Shown here: one piece after another, positions 59,625-64,000 of the stretch
How the letters are laid out: each line of letters begins with the position of its first letter
How positions within the stretch are numbered: position 1 is the stretch's first letter
NCBI RefSeq assembly: GCF_039534915.1
Contig: NZ_BAAAWE010000001.1
Span: forward strand, 4,464,001 to 4,528,000
Source of the DNA: Streptomyces roseofulvus
Lineage (GTDB): Bacteria; Actinomycetota; Actinomycetes; Streptomycetales; Streptomycetaceae
DNA: 64,000 nucleotides
Direction: 5' to 3'
The notes under the pieces: model-generated
The model's input: the letters and a program-made list of their open reading frames with translations, nothing else
Databases searched by the model: none
What the model was told of the DNA's origin: nothing
Program-made: the position numbers and the translations under genes

Positions 59625-60593
59625 ATGGCTGCCGGTAACGACGGCGCGAACAAGCCCGAGGACGACGATCCGTTCGGCTACCTGTACGCGGACGGACAGG
59701 CAGCGGCCGGCCGCGCCCCGCAGGGCGGCGGCTACGGCTACCCAGGCCCCGCGCAGGCCCAGCCGGGCGTCCCCCGTACCTCGTACAACCAGGTCAGGAC
59801 GGTCGGCGAGCGCCAGTACGGGCAGCAGCCGGCCCAGCCGCACGTGCCGCCGCAGCAGCAGGCGGCGTACGGCCAGCCGCACCCGCAGTACGCGGCGCCC
59901 GAGACCTACGGCGGCGCCCAGCCGCCCCGCCACACCCCGCCCCCGCAGGGCCCGCGCGGCGGCGGCCGCGGCCCCAACACCAAGGGCCTGCTGATCGGCG
60001 CGGTCGCGGTCGTCGCGGTCGTCGTGGCCGGCATCACCGCGGCGATCATCGGCAACCAGAGCGACAAGAAGGACCAGACGGCCGGCACCACCCCGACCGC
60101 CTCCGCCCCGGCGACCCCCAGCCAGGACCCCAGCTCGTCCCAGGAACCCTCCACCGAGCCCACCGAGGCCCCGCTGCCGAAGCAGGACGCGGCGACGCTC
60201 ACGCTCGGCGGCGTTGCGACCGTAGGCACGGACATCAAGGGTGCGAAGGGTCCGGGCGGCGCCTATGTGGCGCTCAACGGCGTCGGCGGCTCTGCAAGCT
60301 GGACCGTGGACATCCCCGAGGCGGGCGATTACACGCTCAAGATCACCTACAGCGTGCCCGGCAAGGACGCGGACGCCATGTTGACGGTCAACAGCAGCCC
60401 GCCGTACAAGGTCAACATGAAGAACTACGCCCTCGCCCCGGCGGGTGACTGGGAGAAGGGTTGGACCACGACCTACGGCTACGCCACGCTCGACAAGGGC
60501 AGCAACTCCCTCAAGATTTCCTGCGAGCAGGGCAACTCCTGCGAGGCGATCATCGATCAGGTCTACCTCGTGGCAGGCAAGGTCGGCGGCTGA
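59625..60593 (+). CDS. Membrane-anchored protein with C-terminal CBM-like domain
   Basis: 322 residues from ATG 59625. Pro/Gln/Gly-rich cytoplasmic leader (to about 118), one membrane helix (LLIGAVAVVAVVVAGITAAI), an exposed Thr/Ser/Pro linker, and a C-terminal beta-sandwich (AYVALNGVGGSASWTVDIPE, GDYTLKITYSVPGKDADAML) like carbohydrate-binding modules of families 6/35. It probably binds a cell-wall or environmental polysaccharide. AGAGG precedes the chosen ATG by 9 nt; ATG 59607 and 59616 are alternatives. Confidence 0.85.
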   Translation: MAAGNDGANKPEDDDPFGYLYADGQAAAGRAPQGGGYGYPGPAQAQPGVPRTSYNQVRTVGERQYGQQPAQPHVPPQQQAAYGQPHPQYAAPETYGGAQPPRHTPPPQGPRGGGRGPNTKGLLIGAVAVVAVVVAGITAAIIGNQSDKKDQTAGTTPTASAPATPSQDPSSSQEPSTEPTEAPLPKQDAATLTLGGVATVGTDIKGAKGPGGAYVALNGVGGSASWTVDIPEAGDYTLKITYSVPGKDADAMLTVNSSPPYKVNMKNYALAPAGDWEKGWTTTYGYATLDKGSNSLKISCEQGNSCEAIIDQVYLVAGKVGG

Positions 60594-60679
60594 CGTGTCA
60601 GCCGCGGACGTCAGCCTCGCGCCACCCGGCGGCCTCCCGGCAGTAGCCCTGGGCCGCGCGGGGGTCGCAGTTCGGACGC

Positions 60680-61099
60680 CTACCAATCGGTGCAGTGGTT
60701 CTTCGTGCTGCCGTCACCGTTGACGCGAGCCACCTGAATTCCGATGTCGAAAAGACCGTTGGTGTGCGAGGCCGTGGTGTGCCAGGTGCTCGTCGTGCCG
60801 TTTCCCTGCGCGTTCGTGCGCCACGGCCAGTAGTGAATTCGTCCGAAGGTGTCCTTGGAAACCAGTCGTATCCGGACGCTGAGCCCGTCGGCAGCGGTGT
60901 CGGTCAGAGTGAACTTGACGTTAATCGTTGCGTCGGGCCCGTACCAGTTGGTCGCGGACATATCGCCGTAGGCGCCGGTCGTGCCGCAGCCCCTGATGGC
61001 GGTGAAGCCGGTGGCGGCGTTTGCTGACCCGCCCGTCGAAACGGACAGGGCGAGCGCAGAAATGAGAACGCCGGCAGCGGTGATGGCTTTCTTCGGCAT
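60680..61099 (-). CDS. Small secreted protein of unknown function
   Basis: 139 residues. Signal peptide MPKKAITAAGVLISALALSV to GSANAATG. The mature part (about 110 residues) is beta-rich with aromatic residues (NWYGPDATINVKFTLTDTAA, IHYWPWRTNAQGNGTTSTWH) and two cysteines, one near each end (IRGCGTT and NHCTDW), which may form a disulfide. No family is recognised. Its DNA is less GC-rich than its neighbours, suggesting a different history. Confidence 0.75.
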   Translation of the reverse strand: MPKKAITAAGVLISALALSVSTGGSANAATGFTAIRGCGTTGAYGDMSATNWYGPDATINVKFTLTDTAADGLSVRIRLVSKDTFGRIHYWPWRTNAQGNGTTSTWHTTASHTNGLFDIGIQVARVNGDGSTKNHCTDW

Positions 61100-61233
61100 G
61101 TGCGTATCCCTCGCTGAGTGGGGTCGAGTTGTCCCACCCTCGCTCACGTAACCGAACCAGCGCTCAATGGAGGGTGGTAGTGAGTCAGGTATGGCCCGAG
61201 AAGCATCATTTTCTGGCGTGAAGTAATGGAGTT

Positions 61234-62160
61234 TTACGCCGCCGAAGGCGTCGTGACGCGGATCTTCGGGAGGAGGTCGGCGAGGACCTGCGGGTCGTAT
61301 TCGCCGGCCACCGGGGCCGCGACCGTGGCGGCCGAGAGGGCTGCCGCGTGGGTCAGGCGGTCCGGCCAGGGGGTCGCCTCGACGAGGCCCGCCAGGAGGG
61401 CGGCCACCACCGAGTCGCCGGCTCCGGTCGGGTTGCCGTGGACCGGGGACGGGGGCGCCGCGTGCCAGAGGCCGTCCGGGGTGGCGGCCAGCAGGCCGTC
61501 GGGGCCCAGGGAGGTGACGACGGCGTGGGCGCCGCGGCGGCGGGCGTCCTGGGTGGCGCGGTGCGGGTCCCGGGAGCCGGTCAGACCGGCGAGTTCGTCG
61601 GCGTTGGGCTTCACCAGGTCGGGGCGGGCGGCGATGCCGCGGCGGAGCGGTTCCCCGGAGGTGTCGAGGAGGACCGGGACGCCGGCGGCGCGGGCCGTGC
61701 GGACCAGGTCCGCGTAGGCGCCGACGTGGACGCCCGGCGGCAGGCTGCCGCACAGGGCGACGGCGGCGGCGCCGTGCAGGAGCTCGGCGTACCGCTCCCG
61801 GAAGGTCGTCCACTCGGCCGGGGTGACGGCGGCGCCGGCCTCGTTGAACTGGGTGGCGTCCCCGGCGCCCGTGTCGACGACGGCGAGCGTGCGCCGGGTG
61901 GCCGCCTCGGTGGCGACGAGCGCGTCGGTCAGCCGGGGGACGGGGGCGAGCAGCTCGCGGAGCCGGTCGCCGGTGGGTCCGCCGGCGAAGCCCGTGACGA
62001 CGGTCTCGTGTCCGAGCGCGGCGAGCACCCGCGCCACGTTGACGCCCTTCCCGCCGGGCCGTTCGGCGCTGCGGGCGACGCGGTGGGAAGCGTGCGGGAC
62101 GAGGGCGGGCACCTCGTAGGTGACGTCCAGCGCCGTGTTGAGGGTGACCGTGAGAATCAC
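61234..62160 (-). CDS. PfkB-family sugar kinase (1-phosphofructokinase/tagatose-6-P kinase type)
   Basis: 308 residues from GTG 62160. Substrate-binding motif RPGGKGVNVARVLAALGHET and the C-terminal ATP motif GNPTGAGDSVVAALLAG with its catalytic Asp are present; LVKPNADELAGLTG is the usual central motif. In the fructose-phosphate branch of the family it phosphorylates a sugar phosphate. No PTS genes are beside it, so the sugar is open; amino-sugar phosphates are plausible given nagA next door. Confidence 0.87.
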   Translation of the reverse strand: MILTVTLNTALDVTYEVPALVPHASHRVARSAERPGGKGVNVARVLAALGHETVVTGFAGGPTGDRLRELLAPVPRLTDALVATEAATRRTLAVVDTGAGDATQFNEAGAAVTPAEWTTFRERYAELLHGAAAVALCGSLPPGVHVGAYADLVRTARAAGVPVLLDTSGEPLRRGIAARPDLVKPNADELAGLTGSRDPHRATQDARRRGAHAVVTSLGPDGLLAATPDGLWHAAPPSPVHGNPTGAGDSVVAALLAGLVEATPWPDRLTHAAALSAATVAAPVAGEYDPQVLADLLPKIRVTTPSAA

Positions 62161-62318
62161 CTGTCCACCCCCCGTACTTCCGGTAAGACCTGTGGAGACA
62201 GCGCGATCATGCCAAAGGAACGGCGATCGGCCCAGACCCAGGACCTTTCGCCGTCCCGTTTCCGCCCTGATCAGGCGGGATGTCAGTGCCTCACCGGAGG
62301 CCGGCGCCCTCCGGGAGG

Positions 62319-63488
62319 TCAGGCGTTCTGCGGCACCCGGGCGGCGACTCCCTGCGGGGCGACGATCCACTCGCCCTTGCGCATGACGCCCTTCACGTCG
62401 AAGGCGTCGTCGAGGACGACGATGTCGGCGTCCTTGCCGGGCTCCAGGGAGCCGACCCGGTCGTAGACGCCGAGGAGGCGGGCCGGGTTGGCGGAGATGG
62501 CCTGGACGACGGACTCGACGGGGAGCCGGTCGACGGTGGCGGCGCGCTTGAAGGCGCGGTCCAGGGTGAGGGTGGAGCCGGCGATGGAGCCGCCCTCGAC
62601 GAGGCGGGCCACGCTGTCCTTCACCTCGACCTCCAGCGGGCCGAGCATGTAGCGCCCGTCGCCGAAGCCCGCCGCGTCCATGGCGTCGGTGATGAACGCG
62701 ACGCGCTCGGGGCCGGCGTGGTGGAAGGCGAGCTCCAGGGCGGCCGGGTGGAGGTGGGTGCCGTCGTTGATGAGCTCGACGGTGATCCGCTCGTCCTCCA
62801 GGAGGGCGGCGATCGGGCCGGGCGCGCGGTGGCCGAGGCCGGGCATCGCGTTGTAGAGGTGGGTGGCGACGGTCGCGCCGGCGTCGATGGCCTCGACGGT
62901 CTGCTCGTAGCTGGCGTCGGTGTGGCCGATGGCCGCGATGACGCCGTGCTCGGCCAGCAGGCGTACGGAGTCGATGCCGCCGGGCAGCTCGGTCGCGAGG
63001 GTGACCATCCTGGCCCGCCCGCGGGCCGCGTCGATCAGCTTGCGGACGTCGGCCGGGTGCGGGTCGCGCAGCAGGGTCTCGTCGTGGGCGCCCTTGCGGC
63101 AGGGGGAGATGAACGGGCCCTCGAAGTGCAGGCCGGCGATCTCGCCCTGCTCGGCGAGCTCGGAGAGCAGGCCGGCGCGGGCGGTGAGGAAGTCCATGTC
63201 GCCGGTGACGAAGGAGGCGACGACGGTGGTGGTGCCGTGCAGCCGGTGGGTGTGGACGCCCTTGAGGACCTCGTCCACGGTGCCGGAGGTGAAGGAGGCG
63301 CCGCCGCCGCCGTGGTTGTGCATGTCGACGAAGCCGGGCACGAGCCAGTGGCCGGCGAGGTCGAGCACCGGCGCGCCCTCGGGCGCGGAGCCGGCGATGC
63401 GGCCGCCGTCGACGATCACGCGTCCGTTCTCGACGATCCCGGTGGGCAGCACGACGCGTGCGCCGGCGAGAACCTTGTGATCGGACAT
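62319..63488 (-). CDS. nagA: N-acetylglucosamine-6-phosphate deacetylase
   Basis: 389 residues. Amidohydrolase fold: metal motif VPGFVDMHNHGGGG near the N-terminus, LHFEGPFISPCRKGAHD, IGHTDASYEQ, HLYNAMPGLGHRAPG and AFITDAMDAAG. It removes acetate from GlcNAc-6-P, committing chitin or peptidoglycan GlcNAc to glycolysis; in Streptomyces this pathway controls DasR signalling. Its ATG overlaps the stop of the upstream ROK kinase gene (TGATG), so the two are coupled. Confidence 0.95.
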   Translation of the reverse strand: MSDHKVLAGARVVLPTGIVENGRVIVDGGRIAGSAPEGAPVLDLAGHWLVPGFVDMHNHGGGGASFTSGTVDEVLKGVHTHRLHGTTTVVASFVTGDMDFLTARAGLLSELAEQGEIAGLHFEGPFISPCRKGAHDETLLRDPHPADVRKLIDAARGRARMVTLATELPGGIDSVRLLAEHGVIAAIGHTDASYEQTVEAIDAGATVATHLYNAMPGLGHRAPGPIAALLEDERITVELINDGTHLHPAALELAFHHAGPERVAFITDAMDAAGFGDGRYMLGPLEVEVKDSVARLVEGGSIAGSTLTLDRAFKRAATVDRLPVESVVQAISANPARLLGVYDRVGSLEPGKDADIVVLDDAFDVKGVMRKGEWIVAPQGVAARVPQNA

Positions 63489-64000
63489 CAGGCGGAGACC
63501 TCCGGGTCGGTGGGGTGCTGGTCGGCGAGCAGGTCCCAGGCGAGGAGGCCCGCGCCCAGGCATCCGGCGGTGTCCCCGAGGGCCGCCGGGACGATGGCGG
63601 GCAGCTTCTGGAAGGTCACGCGTGCCTCCACCGCGGCCCGAAGGGGTGTGAACAAGGTTTCCCCGGCCTCGGCCAGACCGCCACCGATGACGAGGGTCCG
63701 GGGGTCCAGCAGGGTGAGCGCGGTGACCAGGCCGTCGGCGAGGGCGTCCACCGCCTCCTGCCAGACCCGGACGGCGACGGGGTCGCCGGACTCGACCGCC
63801 TTGGCGCAGTCGGCGGCGTCCGCCTCGGGGTCGCCGGACGCCTCGGCCCAGGCGAGGGAGACGGCGGAGGCGGAGGCGTACCGCTCCAGGCAGCCGCGCT
63901 GGCCGCAGCCGCAGTCGGTGCCGCCGGGGCGGACGACGATGTGGCCGATCTCTCCGGCGTAGCCGTGGGCGCCGGCCTCGATGCGGTCGCCGATGCCGAT
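63488..64000 (-). CDS. ROK-family sugar kinase (5' end outside window)
   Basis: The 170 C-terminal residues are visible. The ROK zinc motif CGCGQRGCLERYAS and the upstream GEIGHIVVRPGG are clear, and LVIGGGLAEAGETLFTPLR is the C-terminal ATP-binding part. As it directly precedes and overlaps nagA, it probably phosphorylates GlcNAc or a related amino sugar (NagK-like), although glucose-type kinases share these motifs. The N-terminal DxGxT site is not in the window. Confidence 0.88.
   Translation of the reverse strand: MGIGDRIEAGAHGYAGEIGHIVVRPGGTDCGCGQRGCLERYASASAVSLAWAEASGDPEADAADCAKAVESGDPVAVRVWQEAVDALADGLVTALTLLDPRTLVIGGGLAEAGETLFTPLRAAVEARVTFQKLPAIVPAALGDTAGCLGAGLLAWDLLADQHPTDPEVSA

Overview
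The window is high-GC actinobacterial DNA. Strong codon bias, GTG and TTG starts, 1-4 nt start/stop overlaps and signature genes (cdgB-like diguanylate cyclase, msiK, phoU/phoR-phoP with PHO boxes, mshA, carD, an HbpS/SenS-SenR-like trio) point to a Streptomyces chromosome. Much of it is conserved core. XRE regulator-hbhA-DUF2516 and mshA-ybjN-gpmA-(phoU)-phoR-phoP follow the order of M. tuberculosis Rv0474-Rv0476 and Rv0486-Rv0491, and carD-ispD-ispF-cysS-rlmB is another conserved actinobacterial run.

The exception, and the main result, is a complete Tn7-like transposon at 2748-16466 (13,719 bp). It has 5'-TGTG inverted ends (18/24 identical), asymmetric TGTCG-type putative TnsB sites, and a 5-bp CGGCG duplication on both sides. 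It carries tnsA-tnsB-tnsC-tniQ, translationally coupled, with no tnsE and no CRISPR. Its cargo is an OLD-like ATPase with a TOPRIM domain, a 42-aa peptide, an FRG-domain protein, a NACHT STAND NTPase and two small coupled hypothetical genes, which looks like an anti-phage defence load. It sits between an araC-like gene (19 nt from its start) and a 28-bp palindrome that probably is the operator of the XRE-hbhA operon.

Left of the transposon (1-2742) are a MarR/DHA2-efflux pair and an AraC/VOC pair. From 16492 to 31855 lie the XRE-hbhA-DUF2516 operon, a receiver-SpoIIE phosphatase, an NlpC/P60 hydrolase, mshA-ybjN, gpmA and the phosphate regulators with two 33-bp PHO boxes, plus an L7/L12-like orphan domain and a 50-aa Cys-rich peptide. 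From 31856 to 41633 come carD, isoprenoid (ispD, ispF), cysS and rlmB genes, a DoxX membrane protein, msiK and a tRNA-Thr.

From 41692 to 57550 is a mixed set: an FG-GAP secreted protein, oxidoreductases, acetyltransferases, a decayed thioredoxin-like lipoprotein gene, an HbpS-like protein divergent from a SenS/SenR-like pair, an M1 peptidase, TerD and ArfB. The right end has a GAF-PAS-GGDEF cyclase with a perfect CRP-type palindrome upstream, a CBM-like membrane protein, a PfkB sugar kinase, nagA and the end of a ROK kinase (amino-sugar catabolism). Hairpin terminators separate most convergent pairs.
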